A DNA stretch of 64,000 nt from CAILHX01 sp036561085 (GCA_036561085.1 DATBPY010000023.1:14792-78791), one strand, 5' to 3'. Counted from the stretch's first letter, positions 1 through 8,949 are shown. A program made the numbers and translations. Notes: generated from the sequence alone by a model not told the origin.

Positions 1-1013
1 GTACCCTTGAATTCTTCATAGATCACATCATCCATACGGCTGCCGGTATCGACCAGCGCAGTTGCAATGATGGTGAGCGAACCACCTTCTTCGATATTAC
101 GTGCAGCGCCGAAGAAGCGTTTGGGGCGTTGCAGGGCGTTAGCATCCACACCGCCCGTCAGTACTTTGCCTGAAGCTGGTACTACCGTGTTGTAAGCGCG
201 TGCCAGACGGGTGATCGAATCGAGCAGGATAACCACGTCTTTTTTATGTTCAACCAGGCGCTTGGCTTTTTCCAGCACCATTTCTGCAACCTGAACGTGG
301 CGTGTAGCTGGTTCGTCGAAGGTAGAGGCGACCACTTCACCGCGTACGGTACGGGTCATTTCCGTCACTTCTTCAGGACGTTCGTCTATCAGTAGTACGA
401 TCAATACTACGTCGGGGTGGTTGGAAGTGATGGCATGCGCAATATGCTGCAGCATCACTGTCTTGCCCGACTTGGGGCTCGCTACCAGCAATCCGCGTTG
501 ACCTTTACCTATAGGGGCGATCATGTCGATCACACGACCGGTGATGTTTTCATCACTCTTGATGTCACGTTCCAGAATAAGCGGTTGGGTGGGGAATAAC
601 GGGGTGAGGTTTTCAAACAGTATTTTGTGCTTGGTACTATCCGGTGCTTCATCGTTGACGCTATCTACTTTTACTAATGCAAAATAACGCTCGCCATCTT
701 TGGGGGTACGAATCTCACCGGTAATGGTGTCGCCTGTATGTAAATTGAAACGGCGTATCTGTGAAGGTGAAACATAAATATCGTCAGGCCCTGCCAAATA
801 TGAGCTATCCGGTGACCGCAAGAATCCGAAGCCGTCGGAAAGAACTTCCAGAGTCCCATTGCCAAAAATGCTTTCGCCTTTTTTGCCTTTGTTCTTAAGC
901 AACGCGAAAATAAGGTCCTGTTTGCGTAACCGGTTTGCACCTTCGATTTCATTGGCAATGGCCATTTCGACCAGTTCGGTCACGGGAGTTTGTTTCAGTT
1001 CGGATAAGTGCAT
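1..1013 (-). CDS. rho: Transcription termination factor Rho (3' part cut by window edge)
   Basis: Rho is the hexameric RNA-dependent ATPase/helicase that ends transcription of untranslated RNA. The open frame runs from an ATG at 1013 off the left edge, giving 337 codons of a protein usually near 419 residues. It starts MHLSELK, typical of Rho. The N-terminal RNA-binding cold-shock-like domain includes the DGFGFLR segment, and the Walker A stretch GKGQRGLLVASPKSGKT lies near residue 175. The DERPEEVTEM and LLDSITRLARAYN segments follow and are signature Rho sequence. Only the last part, with the final R-loop and C-terminus, lies outside the window. It is downstream of trxA on the same strand, as in many proteobacteria. 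The assignment is very secure. Confidence 0.98.
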   Translation of the reverse strand, partial: MHLSELKQTPVTELVEMAIANEIEGANRLRKQDLIFALLKNKGKKGESIFGNGTLEVLSDGFGFLRSPDSSYLAGPDDIYVSPSQIRRFNLHTGDTITGEIRTPKDGERYFALVKVDSVNDEAPDSTKHKILFENLTPLFPTQPLILERDIKSDENITGRVIDMIAPIGKGQRGLLVASPKSGKTVMLQHIAHAITSNHPDVVLIVLLIDERPEEVTEMTRTVRGEVVASTFDEPATRHVQVAEMVLEKAKRLVEHKKDVVILLDSITRLARAYNTVVPASGKVLTGGVDANALQRPKRFFGAARNIEEGGSLTIIATALVDTGSRMDDVIYEEFKG

Positions 1014-1116
1014 ACGGATACAGCCTTGTTCAGGAAGTTGGGTGGGTCTGGAAATAGTAAGGGGAAAAAGGGATTTGGTTACAGACGGCTTATTGCGCAC
1101 ATCTTTTTTTGAAACC

Positions 1117-1155
1117 CCTGAATACGACGTTTTGAGACCAAAACGCGGATTCAGG
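1117..1155 (-). promoter_or_regulatory. Two-part hairpin in the trxA-rho spacer (putative rho leader structure)
   Basis: Seven-base arms CCTGAAT and ATTCAGG enclose a second perfect seven-base stem, CGTTTTG and CAAAACG, with an AGAC tetraloop and a short internal loop between the two stems. On the minus strand no T-run follows, so it is not a standard intrinsic terminator. It sits about 100 nt upstream of the rho start. Rho leaders are known to take part in autoregulation in enterobacteria; a role here is inference. Confidence 0.5.
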
Positions 1156-1171
1156 TGCTAGCGTAAGTGTT

Positions 1172-1498
1172 TTATATATTGCTGTCAATAAAAGCTGTTA
1201 ATTGAGATTTCGAGAGTGCGCCGACTTTGGTCGCCTCTACATTGCCGTTCTTGAACAGCATCAGGGTCGGGATGCCGCGAATACCGTATTTTGGCGGTGT
1301 CGCCTGGTTCTCGTCGATGTTGAGTTTGGCGATTTTAATACGATCACCATATTCTTTAACGATCTCGTCCAGGATAGGTGCGATCATTTTGCATGGGCCG
1401 CACCATTCAGCCCAGTAGTCGACCAGCACTGGAACAGTCGATTCCAGCACATCTTGCTGAAACGACGCATCGCTAATATGAATAATTTGTTCGCTCAT
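1172..1498 (-). CDS. trxA: Thioredoxin 1
   Basis: Cytoplasmic thiol-disulfide reductase of 108 residues, the standard length. The active site WCGPCK has Cys33 and Cys36, and the conserved cis-proline sits in the GIRGIPTLMLFK segment. There is no signal peptide. It is reduced by thioredoxin reductase and serves ribonucleotide reductase, methionine sulfoxide reductase and others. The start ATG has a GAGG motif six bases upstream. It precedes rho on the same strand with a 158-bp structured spacer, so the two may be partly co-transcribed. Confidence 0.98.
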   Translation of the reverse strand: MSEQIIHISDASFQQDVLESTVPVLVDYWAEWCGPCKMIAPILDEIVKEYGDRIKIAKLNIDENQATPPKYGIRGIPTLMLFKNGNVEATKVGALSKSQLTAFIDSNI

Positions 1499-1678
1499 GG
1501 AAAACCTCGATTACGTGTTCTGGGAAAATGAGAATTGGGAAGTTCGTTGTTGCTATCGTAGCGAAAAAAAGCCGGTTCGTGAAGCGCTAAATCATTTTTC
1601 CCTACGCATATTGTGTATTCACCTTCTTCTCGTAGGTTGTAAGATGAGGGCATGTCGTGACAGTTCAAGGGCTTGTTG

Positions 1679-2140
1679 ATGAAACTAAAATATTTAAAGT
1701 ACGCCATTTTTTTTGCTTTGGTGCTATTGAGTCACTCCGTCAGAGCAGACGGCTTCAATGTGACTGACTTGAATGGCAAGGCGCATGCATTGTCTGACTA
1801 TAGAGGTAAATGGGTGCTGGTGAATTTCTGGGCAACTTGGTGTCCGCCATGTTTGGAAGAGATTCCTGATCTGCTTGCCTTGGAGGAAGCTCATAAAGAG
1901 TTGGCCGTCATCGGCGTAGCGATGGATTACAAAAGCAAAAAAGAGGTCATGGATTTTGCGGATGACAACCTGATGAGCTATCCATTGGTGTTGGGCGATG
2001 AAAAAACCGTGAGTCAGTTCGGGGATGCTGAAGTGTTACCCACTACCTATCTCTACAATCCTCAAGGCAAGCTCGTGAAACGTTACCGGGGCAGTATTTC
2101 ACGAGCTGCCGTAGAAAAATTACTATCCGGTAAGTCTTAA
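1679..2140 (+). CDS. Periplasmic TlpA/ResA-like thioredoxin
   Basis: A 153-residue exported thiol-disulfide oxidoreductase. I chose the ATG at 1679 rather than the TTG codons just before it because the N-terminus then reads as a short basic segment, a hydrophobic core and an Ala-Asp cleavage region (about residues 1-23). The thioredoxin fold carries WCPPC (Cys55, Cys58) in an NFWATWCPPC context typical of TlpA/ResA proteins that keep apocytochrome c or other periplasmic cysteines reduced. The target is unknown. It is divergent from trxA, and its stop shares a TTAA with the convergent BON-domain gene. A second TlpA-like protein occurs beside dsbD at 29.8 kb. Confidence 0.88.
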   Translation: MKLKYLKYAIFFALVLLSHSVRADGFNVTDLNGKAHALSDYRGKWVLVNFWATWCPPCLEEIPDLLALEEAHKELAVIGVAMDYKSKKEVMDFADDNLMSYPLVLGDEKTVSQFGDAEVLPTTYLYNPQGKLVKRYRGSISRAAVEKLLSGKS

Positions 2141-2706
2141 GAGATATATTCAAACACTCTAACTACCTTGGTTACGCCTTCTGTGCTACGCGCTATGTCC
2201 GTTGCATCGTCTGCTTCCTTGTGTGTCACCAGACCCATCAGATAAACCACTGAGGCTTCGGTGACCACTTTGACGTAATTGGCCGGGAAGCGGTTCTCAC
2301 TCACCATGCGCGTTTTCACCTTGGACGTGATGTACGTGTCGTTGGTGCGGTTGCTGATGGTACTGATCATGCCTACCGTAAGTTCATTTGTGACATTGCG
2401 CACATGCGGTATGGTTTTTGCGATCGCCTCTGCTTTGCTCTTGGTTTCTTCGTCAGTCGCCTCACCGGTGAGCAACACGTTGTAATTATAGCTGGCGGCA
2501 TTCACATGAATCTTGTCTTGTAGCTGCGTGGAAATCTGAGTCTCAGCTTTCAGTTCTATGCCTTTATCGTCTATGAATGCGCCGGATGAACGACGGTCGG
2601 CCGCCATCACTCCGCCAGTAGCGGCTCCCCCGGCAATGATCGGTAAACAGCCATTGAGGGTAGTTACCAATACCACGGTGGTGATTAAATATAAAAATAA
2701 ACGCAT
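2137..2706 (-). CDS. BON-domain outer-membrane lipoprotein (DolP/YraP-like)
   Basis: This 189-residue protein has a lipoprotein signal with lipobox LNGC (lipidated Cys20), then two BON domains at about residues 48-115 and 125-189. Each contains the V-x-N-V/LxG type core (HVRNVTNELTV and YLMGLV segments). The family includes DolP/YraP, which supports outer-membrane integrity. It lies 25 bp downstream of yraN and after lpoA, matching the enterobacterial lpoA-yraN-diaA-yraP order except that diaA is absent. Its stop codon overlaps the stop of the convergent TlpA-like gene. Confidence 0.85.
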   Translation of the reverse strand: MRLFLYLITTVVLVTTLNGCLPIIAGGAATGGVMAADRRSSGAFIDDKGIELKAETQISTQLQDKIHVNAASYNYNVLLTGEATDEETKSKAEAIAKTIPHVRNVTNELTVGMISTISNRTNDTYITSKVKTRMVSENRFPANYVKVVTEASVVYLMGLVTHKEADDATDIARSTEGVTKVVRVFEYIS

Positions 2707-2730
2707 ATTCAGATTCCTTAAAAAGTTGAT

Positions 2731-3069
2731 TCAGGTTGCAAAAGCATTCTTGATCCATTCTATATTGCGTTCGCCGTCCAACACGACTACATCGAACCGG
2801 CAAGCCATTTCCCGGCTTTGTTGTTGCAAATAGATTTGTGCAGCTCGGATAATGCGACCTTGCTTGGCGCTAGTAATACTGCCGACCGCGCCGCCGAAAT
2901 GCGGGTTAGTACGCAGCCTTACTTCCACAAATACCAGCGTCGTCCCATCATGCAGAATCAGGTCGATCTCACCGAAGCGGCAGAGAAAGTTGGATTCTAT
3001 TAATTGCAGTCCGTTCCGTTGCAAATACTCTGAGACTAATTGCTCGGCTGCAGCTCCGTCATTTTTCAC
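2731..3069 (-). CDS. yraN: YraN family putative endonuclease-fold protein (UPF0102)
   Basis: A 112-residue protein with the core of the UPF0102/YraN family: the N-terminal GAAAEQLVSEYL segment, then FGEIDLI and VFVEVRLR, which carry the Glu/Asp and Glu-x-Lys/Arg positions of a Holliday-junction-resolvase-like fold. The exact biological role is not established. The start is a GTG overlapping the lpoA stop (GTGA), so it is translationally coupled to lpoA. The genomic pairing with lpoA and a BON lipoprotein is conserved in proteobacteria. Confidence 0.9.
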   Translation of the reverse strand: MKNDGAAAEQLVSEYLQRNGLQLIESNFLCRFGEIDLILHDGTTLVFVEVRLRTNPHFGGAVGSITSAKQGRIIRAAQIYLQQQSREMACRFDVVVLDGERNIEWIKNAFAT

Positions 3070-4763
3070 GGCGTGCTTTCTATGGCCACTCCGTCATGAC
3101 GAAATTGTGCCAGCGGCAGTTCGCGTGCCAACACGCCATGCTCTCCCCAGGAGATCTTTCCTGTGGCACCATCCAATAAGACATCATTGCCTGATCTGCC
3201 CTGCAATTTCGGTAGGATGTTATAAGCATCCAGTCCCAGTGCAAAAAGACGCTGCAATTCCACTCCGATAAACCGGGTGGCCGTCGCACGAAAAAGCGCG
3301 AATGCAGAACTATCAGGTACCAATATCCACGGAATATCCACAAAATGTATCGCGTTCAAATCCGCATTCTGCGAATTGCCGGAGGCGCCATCATAAAGAT
3401 AGGACGTACCGTAAGTTGGAACCGAAGCATCCAGATAGGGGCGTACTCGCTTGGCGTAAGTAGCGTTGGCTGCCAGAAAGATCATATCTGCCGGATTTGC
3501 CGCAGTAGATTTTAAAGTCGCAAGTTTACCGACATCACTGGGGATCTCAATTTGGGCCGTTATTTTACCGTCCATAGCCTGCCATTGCGACGCGAAGGCC
3601 TTGGCGATGCGTTTTGCCAATGCGGAATCGGCAACGATGATTTGTGCTGTTTGCAAACCGTTATTGCGTGCGAAGGTGGCTATCTGTTTCGCCTCAGCCT
3701 CTGGCGAGAGCGTTAGCATGGTGAGGTTTTCCTGCGGTTTGACTTCCTTATAGGGTTGGTTAAGGGCCAACGTAGGCACTTGCACCGGTGCAGAAGTGAT
3801 CAGCGTTACTTCATCTTTGGTCAGAGGTCCCACGATGAAATCCGCACCCTCAGCGATCGCTCTTTTGTAGACCAACTCCGTCTCCAAAGGAGTCCCGGTT
3901 TCATAAGCTTGTATTTCAGGCTTGTTGGGCATGGTGTCTGCGGCATAAGCAGCCATAAAACCGGCTTGCACTGCTTGCGCGGCATCGCCATATAACTTGG
4001 ATTTAAGAGGCAGCAATAAGGCGATCTTGCCGAAACTGCCCATGTTGGCAGGTGGTGTCGCAACTTTGTCAGCACCGGTCGGCCCTTGAGCGATCTTGGC
4101 TAGCAATGCTTCACTAATGACATGGCTGGGATACGCCAAGCGCCATCGTTCTATATTCTGGGCTCTATGATCTGCATTGTTTGCCGCTAATGCCAGATCG
4201 ATCCAGCCTTGTTCAGTACTATCATTAACTGCGCCGCGCATTTGCAGCAACATTTCTTTCGGTTGTGTGGATACCAACGCCCAGATAGCATCTTCAAACG
4301 CGTGCGGGTCAATGTATGCGCAGGCTTGAGTATATTGATCCAACGCCCGCAGAGGGTTATCCGCATGCACATAGGCTTGCGCCAGGGTTGCGTGTAAACT
4401 GGCATAAGCCAAGGGTAATAGGTTGACTTCTGCCTGTATAGGAATGAGCAGGCGCAAGGCCGTATCGTAATCGCCTTTCGATGCAGCGATCTGTCCTTCA
4501 AGTATCTTGCTGTAAGGCGAAGCTGGGTTAATCAGCGCCCAGTCTAGTTGAGCACAGTTGGCATCAGAGGCACCGAGGCAGGAAAGAGCTTCGAGATAGA
4601 GTTGTTCGGAGGTTTTGGACGACGTTTTCTGAACTTGCGCAGCAGGAGCGGCGGGGGCAGGTTGTTTTGCGGCATCCTTAACGTCGGCGGCATAGACGCC
4701 AGACGCAAATGTGGGCAACAGTACTAGAGAGACAATAAAACGTTGAATCAGCCATTTGATCAT
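3066..4763 (-). CDS. lpoA: Penicillin-binding protein activator LpoA-like
   Basis: A 565-residue exported protein. Residues 1-26 form a signal peptide, followed by an Ala/Pro-rich linker. An N-terminal helical TPR-like part (about 50-230) precedes a periplasmic-binding-protein-like domain (about 245-565) with KIALLLPLKSKLYG and ADFIVGPLTKDEV, both characteristic of LpoA/YraM. In E. coli LpoA is an outer-membrane lipoprotein that activates PBP1A. Here there is no cysteine in or near the signal peptide, so lipidation is not predicted. It is divergent from rsmI, and the two reading frames overlap by 21 bp if rsmI starts at its TTG. Confidence 0.88.
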   Translation of the reverse strand: MIKWLIQRFIVSLVLLPTFASGVYAADVKDAAKQPAPAAPAAQVQKTSSKTSEQLYLEALSCLGASDANCAQLDWALINPASPYSKILEGQIAASKGDYDTALRLLIPIQAEVNLLPLAYASLHATLAQAYVHADNPLRALDQYTQACAYIDPHAFEDAIWALVSTQPKEMLLQMRGAVNDSTEQGWIDLALAANNADHRAQNIERWRLAYPSHVISEALLAKIAQGPTGADKVATPPANMGSFGKIALLLPLKSKLYGDAAQAVQAGFMAAYAADTMPNKPEIQAYETGTPLETELVYKRAIAEGADFIVGPLTKDEVTLITSAPVQVPTLALNQPYKEVKPQENLTMLTLSPEAEAKQIATFARNNGLQTAQIIVADSALAKRIAKAFASQWQAMDGKITAQIEIPSDVGKLATLKSTAANPADMIFLAANATYAKRVRPYLDASVPTYGTSYLYDGASGNSQNADLNAIHFVDIPWILVPDSSAFALFRATATRFIGVELQRLFALGLDAYNILPKLQGRSGNDVLLDGATGKISWGEHGVLARELPLAQFRHDGVAIESTP

Positions 4764-5597
4764 GTTGGCACATTATATGTGGTTGCCACGCCGATTGGAA
4801 ATCTGCAGGACATAACTTTTCGTGCGCTGGAGATACTCAAAGCGGCGGATATCATCGCTGCTGAAGATACCCGTCACAGCGCCACCCTCCTTAACCACTT
4901 TGCTATCCAGACCAAACTTACCGCTCTGCATGAGCATAACGAACGCAGTGCGGGTGAAAAACTGATCGCCAAGATGCAGGACGGGCAATCGGTAGCGTTG
5001 ATCTCGGATGCCGGCACCCCGGCAATTTCCGACCCCGGCGCACTGCTGGTGAATCTGGCACACCAAGCCGGTATCCGCGTGGTACCTATCCCCGGTGCCA
5101 ATGCGGCGATAGCAGCTTTGTCGGCCTCGGGGCTGCTGCTGCCGAGATTTCTGTTCATCGGTTTTCTACCGGCTAAAAGCGGGCATCGTAAACAAGTGCT
5201 GGAGGCGATAAGCGACGTACCCGCGACATTGGTATTTTACGAAGCACCTCATCGTATTGTTGAATGCGTCGTCGATTTGGCTGCGATATTCGGCAATCGC
5301 CTACTAGTCTTTGCGCGAGAACTCACCAAAACTTTTGAAACTATCCATAGTTGTAGCGCCGACGTAGCCTTGGAGTGGCTCCAAGCCGACCCTAACCGGC
5401 AACGTGGCGAATTCGTGTTGCTAGTGGAAGGCGCCCCTCATCCTGATGAACAAGAGATCCCCAAGGATGCGCAGCGCACCTTGGAAATATTGTTAAGTGA
5501 ACTTCCACTCAAACAAGCGGTAAAATTGGCGGCAGATATCAGCGGGGCAAAAAAGAACGCCCTTTACGAACTTGCACTGACCTTGAAACCGACATGA
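4743..5597 (+). CDS. rsmI: 16S rRNA (cytidine(1402)-2'-O)-methyltransferase
   Basis: A 284-residue SAM-dependent methyltransferase that modifies C1402 of 16S rRNA. The family start motif GTLYVVATPIGNLQD is followed by the AAEDTRHS segment and by ALISDAGTPAISDPG, all diagnostic of RsmI. I place the start at a TTG because no ATG or GTG precedes the conserved TLYVVATPIG segment in frame, and a GAGAGA element sits 11 bases upstream. The 5' end overlaps the 5' end of divergent lpoA. The stop overlaps the pyrC start (ATGA). Confidence 0.95.
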   Translation: MNQPFDHVGTLYVVATPIGNLQDITFRALEILKAADIIAAEDTRHSATLLNHFAIQTKLTALHEHNERSAGEKLIAKMQDGQSVALISDAGTPAISDPGALLVNLAHQAGIRVVPIPGANAAIAALSASGLLLPRFLFIGFLPAKSGHRKQVLEAISDVPATLVFYEAPHRIVECVVDLAAIFGNRLLVFARELTKTFETIHSCSADVALEWLQADPNRQRGEFVLLVEGAPHPDEQEIPKDAQRTLEILLSELPLKQAVKLAADISGAKKNALYELALTLKPT

Positions 5598-6625
5598 CAC
5601 AACTCATCATCACCCGCCCCGACGACTGGCACCTGCATTTGAGAGATGGCGATATGCTGCGCGATGTGTTGCCGGATACTGCAAAACAATTCGCTCGCGC
5701 TATCGTCATGCCTAATCTCAAGCCGCCCGTTACTACCACGGAACACGCTATCGCTTATCGCAACCGCATTCTGGGGGTACTGCCGCAGGGCATGCCTTTC
5801 GAACCGTTGATGACGCTTTATCTAACCGACAATACGCCGCCAGCAGAGATCACCAAGGCGAAACAGAGCGGCGTGGTGCATGGCGTAAAACTTTATCCTG
5901 CGGGTGCGACAACCAACTCGGATGCCGGCGTGAGCGACCTTGCAAAATGTGATGCCGTACTGGAAGCCATGCAGAAACAGGGTTTACCGTTATTAGTACA
6001 CGCCGAAGTCACCGATCCGGAGGTGGATGTATTCGACCGCGAAGCCGTATTCATTGAGCGTCATATGATTCCTTTGGTGAAGAAATTTCCTGCCCTGAAG
6101 ATCGTGTTCGAACATATCACCACCAAGAACGCTGTGGATTTCGTCACCGCCGCAGCCGGTAACATCGCCGCTACTCTGACTGCGCATCATTTGCTCATGA
6201 ACCGCAATGCCATGTTCGCCGGCGGCATGCGCCCGCATCATTACTGCCTGCCTGTGCTCAAACGCGAAAGCCATAGAAAAGCATTGGTCGCCGCTGCCGC
6301 TTCCGGCAATCCTAAATTCTTCCTCGGCACCGACAGCGCTCCGCATTCCAAGTCATCCAAAGAATCGTCTTGCGGTTGTGCGGGCATGTACACCGCCCAT
6401 GCCGCAATAGAATTGTATGCAGAAGCTTTTGAGAAAGCAGGGGCGTTGGATAAGCTGGAAGCTTTCGCCAGTTTTTACGGTGCAGACTTTTACGGCCTGC
6501 CGCGTAATACGGACAGGATCACGCTGGTAAAAGAAAGCTGGACGGTGCCGGAAACGCTTAAGTTTAACGGCGAACAACTGGTTCCGCTAAGGGCTGGGCA
6601 AAGCGTTGACTGGCGATTAAGCTAA
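5594..6625 (+). CDS. pyrC: Dihydroorotase (class II)
   Basis: This zinc enzyme of pyrimidine synthesis interconverts carbamoyl-aspartate and dihydroorotate. It is 343 residues long, matching the E. coli PyrC type. The metal-binding DWHLHLRDGD segment has His13 and His15. The carboxylated-lysine region GVKLYPAG, the metal His in LLVHAEV and the catalytic Asp in FLGTDSAPH are all present. It is translationally coupled to rsmI by ATGA. Ten bases separate it from the convergent trpE stop. Confidence 0.97.
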   Translation: MTQLIITRPDDWHLHLRDGDMLRDVLPDTAKQFARAIVMPNLKPPVTTTEHAIAYRNRILGVLPQGMPFEPLMTLYLTDNTPPAEITKAKQSGVVHGVKLYPAGATTNSDAGVSDLAKCDAVLEAMQKQGLPLLVHAEVTDPEVDVFDREAVFIERHMIPLVKKFPALKIVFEHITTKNAVDFVTAAAGNIAATLTAHHLLMNRNAMFAGGMRPHHYCLPVLKRESHRKALVAAAASGNPKFFLGTDSAPHSKSSKESSCGCAGMYTAHAAIELYAEAFEKAGALDKLEAFASFYGADFYGLPRNTDRITLVKESWTVPETLKFNGEQLVPLRAGQSVDWRLS

Positions 6626-6635
6626 GTTTGCGGCT

Positions 6636-8114
6636 TTAATTGTCCAGTCCATCCAGCACCATCTCGGCTGCCCGTAATACGGCCCGTGCCTTATTCCGAG
6701 TTTCCGTCCACTCACTCTCAGGCACTGAGTCGGCCACGATACCTGCTCCAGCTTGCACGTAGAGCGTCTGGTCTTTAACTACTGCGGTGCGGATGGCAAT
6801 CGCCAGATCCATATCTCCATTGAATCCCAGATACCCCACAGCACCTGCGTAGATGCCGCGTTTGGTGGGTTCCAGTTCGTCGATGATTTCCATCGCCCTG
6901 ACCTTGGCAGCGCCGGATACGGTTCCGGCGGGGAAGGTGGCTTTTAGTACATCGATCGCATCCAGCCCCCGCTTGAGTTTGCCTTCGACATTAGAGACGA
7001 TGTGCATGACGTGCGAGTAGCGTTCGATGATCATCTTGTCGGTGAGCGTGACACTGCCTTCTGTCGCGACACGACCAACATCGTTGCGCCCCAGATCGAT
7101 CAGCATGACATGTTCGGCGCATTCCTTAGGGTCAGCCAGCAGTTCTTCAGCCAGTGCGATATCCTGCTCGCGGGTTTGTCCACGCGGACGAGTACCGGCA
7201 ATGGGACGCGAAGTGACCGTGTCGTTTTCCAGCCGCACCAATATCTCCGGCGAGGCACCCACCACATGATGGTCATCCATATCGTAATAGAACATGTAGG
7301 GCGAGGGGTTGAGGCTGCGCAGGGCGCGATACAGCGACAACGGCTCGGCAGCAAAAGGTTGTGACATGCGTTGCGACAGCACGACCTGCATGATGTCGCC
7401 ATCGAAAATGTACTGTTTGGCTTTTTCTACTGCGGCTTTGAATCCGGCTTCGCCGAATTCGGAAGTCGCAGTGACCGGCTTCATGGCGGGTGCCTCGGCA
7501 ATCTGGGCCGGTTGACGTATGGTTTGTACCAGTTCCTGCAGCCGGTATCGTGCTTGCTCATAAGCACCCGGTTTGGCCGGATCAGCATGCACGATGAAAG
7601 TCAGCCGCCCTGAAAGGTTATCGATGACTGCCAGTTCTTCGGTAAGCAGCAGCAGAATGTCCGGGGTGCCGAGTACATCCGGTTTTTGTGTGTGCGTAAG
7701 TTTATGTTCGATATAACGCACGGTTTCATAGCCGAAATAACCTGCCAGACCGCCGGTAAAGCGCGGCAAGTCTTTTAGCGGTGCGGCTTTGAATTGCGCT
7801 TGATAGTGTTTGATAAAGTCCAAAGGGTTCTTATCATCATGCGTTTCAATGACGGTAGAACCTTCGATCACTTGTATCTGAGACCCGTAAATCTGGATGC
7901 GAGTGCTGGCAGGCAACCCGATGAAAGAGTAGCGTCCGAAACGCTCGCCGCCTTGCACAGATTCCAGTAAATAGGAGTAAGGCTTATTAGCGAGTTTCAG
8001 GTATAGAGATAGCGGCGTATCGAGATCTGCAAACGTCTCGGTCACCAGAGGAATACGGTTGTAACCTTGCTTGGCAAGTTCGTCGAACTGCTGTTGGGTA
8101 ATGGAGTGCAGCAT
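6636..8114 (-). CDS. trpE: Anthranilate synthase component I
   Basis: A 492-residue chorismate-using subunit that forms anthranilate with TrpG. The C-terminal chorismate-binding domain shows SRPIAGTRPRG, DPKECAEHVMLIDLGRNDVG and the GAGIVADS segment. The N-terminal LLESVQGGERFGRYSFIG is the usual tryptophan feedback-binding part. It is the last gene of an rpe-lipoprotein-gph-trpE run. No trpG lies in the window, so the amidotransferase subunit must be elsewhere. The 135-bp spacer to gph shows no obvious leader peptide rich in Trp. Confidence 0.97.
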   Translation of the reverse strand: MLHSITQQQFDELAKQGYNRIPLVTETFADLDTPLSLYLKLANKPYSYLLESVQGGERFGRYSFIGLPASTRIQIYGSQIQVIEGSTVIETHDDKNPLDFIKHYQAQFKAAPLKDLPRFTGGLAGYFGYETVRYIEHKLTHTQKPDVLGTPDILLLLTEELAVIDNLSGRLTFIVHADPAKPGAYEQARYRLQELVQTIRQPAQIAEAPAMKPVTATSEFGEAGFKAAVEKAKQYIFDGDIMQVVLSQRMSQPFAAEPLSLYRALRSLNPSPYMFYYDMDDHHVVGASPEILVRLENDTVTSRPIAGTRPRGQTREQDIALAEELLADPKECAEHVMLIDLGRNDVGRVATEGSVTLTDKMIIERYSHVMHIVSNVEGKLKRGLDAIDVLKATFPAGTVSGAAKVRAMEIIDELEPTKRGIYAGAVGYLGFNGDMDLAIAIRTAVVKDQTLYVQAGAGIVADSVPESEWTETRNKARAVLRAAEMVLDGLDN

Positions 8115-8249
8115 GAAAATCCTTAAATGTTAAATGAGTAAAAAAGTGCCTGTGCTGTAAGGTTTCAGCAGCACCATCGCTCACTATTTATCAAAGGACT
8201 GTTCATCGGGTTCATGTTTTTCCGGCTAGGTCTTTATTATTCCGTTTTA

Positions 8250-8942
8250 TCACGCTTTTATTATCAGAGTGCTGGCTACCAAAATGCTGTCTACAACAGC
8301 ATCAAGATCCAGATCGCGCACATCTGTACCGCGATTATAGCCGTAAGGCACACAAAACACATGACATCCGGCTGCTCTTGCTGCCTGGGTATCGTTCAGA
8401 GAGTCGCCGATCAGCAACATCTTATCCGGCGCGATACCGAATTTTTCGCATGCATGCAGTAGCGGTAGCGGGTCCGGCTTGCGTCTGGGCAGGCTGTCGC
8501 CGGAGAGTATCAGCTCAAAGTAATCGTACAGACCGGTATCCTTGAGTAAAGGAATCGTGAATTTTTCTGCCTTGTTGGTAATGCAGGCCAGGCGATAACC
8601 GGTTTGTTTCAGTACATCCAAACCTGCGATCACATCCGGGAATGGGCGGCTGCTCAGGCTGACCACTTCGGCGTAATGTTTTTCGTAGATAGGTTGGGCG
8701 CGTGCGAAGGTCGCAGCATCGGGTTCGCCTTCCATGTCGCGGGCAAGCACGCGCTTGATCAGGCGCGATACTCCATTGCCGACAAAAGTGGTGATGAGTT
8801 TTTCATCAATTGGGGGTAGCTGCAGTTCCGCCAACATACGGTTGGCGGCTTCAGCGAGATCGGGCGCGGTATGAAGCAGGGTACCGTCAAGGTCTATCAC
8901 CACCGCTTCCACCGCTAGAGGGAGCGGGATGCTGTGCTTCAT
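8250..8942 (-). CDS. gph: Phosphoglycolate phosphatase (HAD family)
   Basis: A 230-residue haloacid-dehalogenase-type phosphatase. The DxDGT nucleophile motif reads VVIDLDGTLLHTAPDL (Asp17, Asp19). Motif II is in LACITNKA and motif IV in MLLIGDSLNDTQAARAAG. Gph clears 2-phosphoglycolate formed by DNA repair or oxygenase reactions. Assignment as Gph rather than another HAD enzyme rests on the conserved rpe-gph-trpE order in proteobacteria and the typical length. The start follows the small lipoprotein gene by 7 bp. Confidence 0.93.
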   Translation of the reverse strand: MKHSIPLPLAVEAVVIDLDGTLLHTAPDLAEAANRMLAELQLPPIDEKLITTFVGNGVSRLIKRVLARDMEGEPDAATFARAQPIYEKHYAEVVSLSSRPFPDVIAGLDVLKQTGYRLACITNKAEKFTIPLLKDTGLYDYFELILSGDSLPRRKPDPLPLLHACEKFGIAPDKMLLIGDSLNDTQAARAAGCHVFCVPYGYNRGTDVRDLDLDAVVDSILVASTLIIKA

Positions 8943-8949
8943 TTGCTAA

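Noticed and set aside
8115..8249. Possible trp attenuator ahead of trpE
   Set aside because: No leader peptide with Trp codons and no terminator/antiterminator pair were seen; trpE is distal in an operon with rpe and gph.
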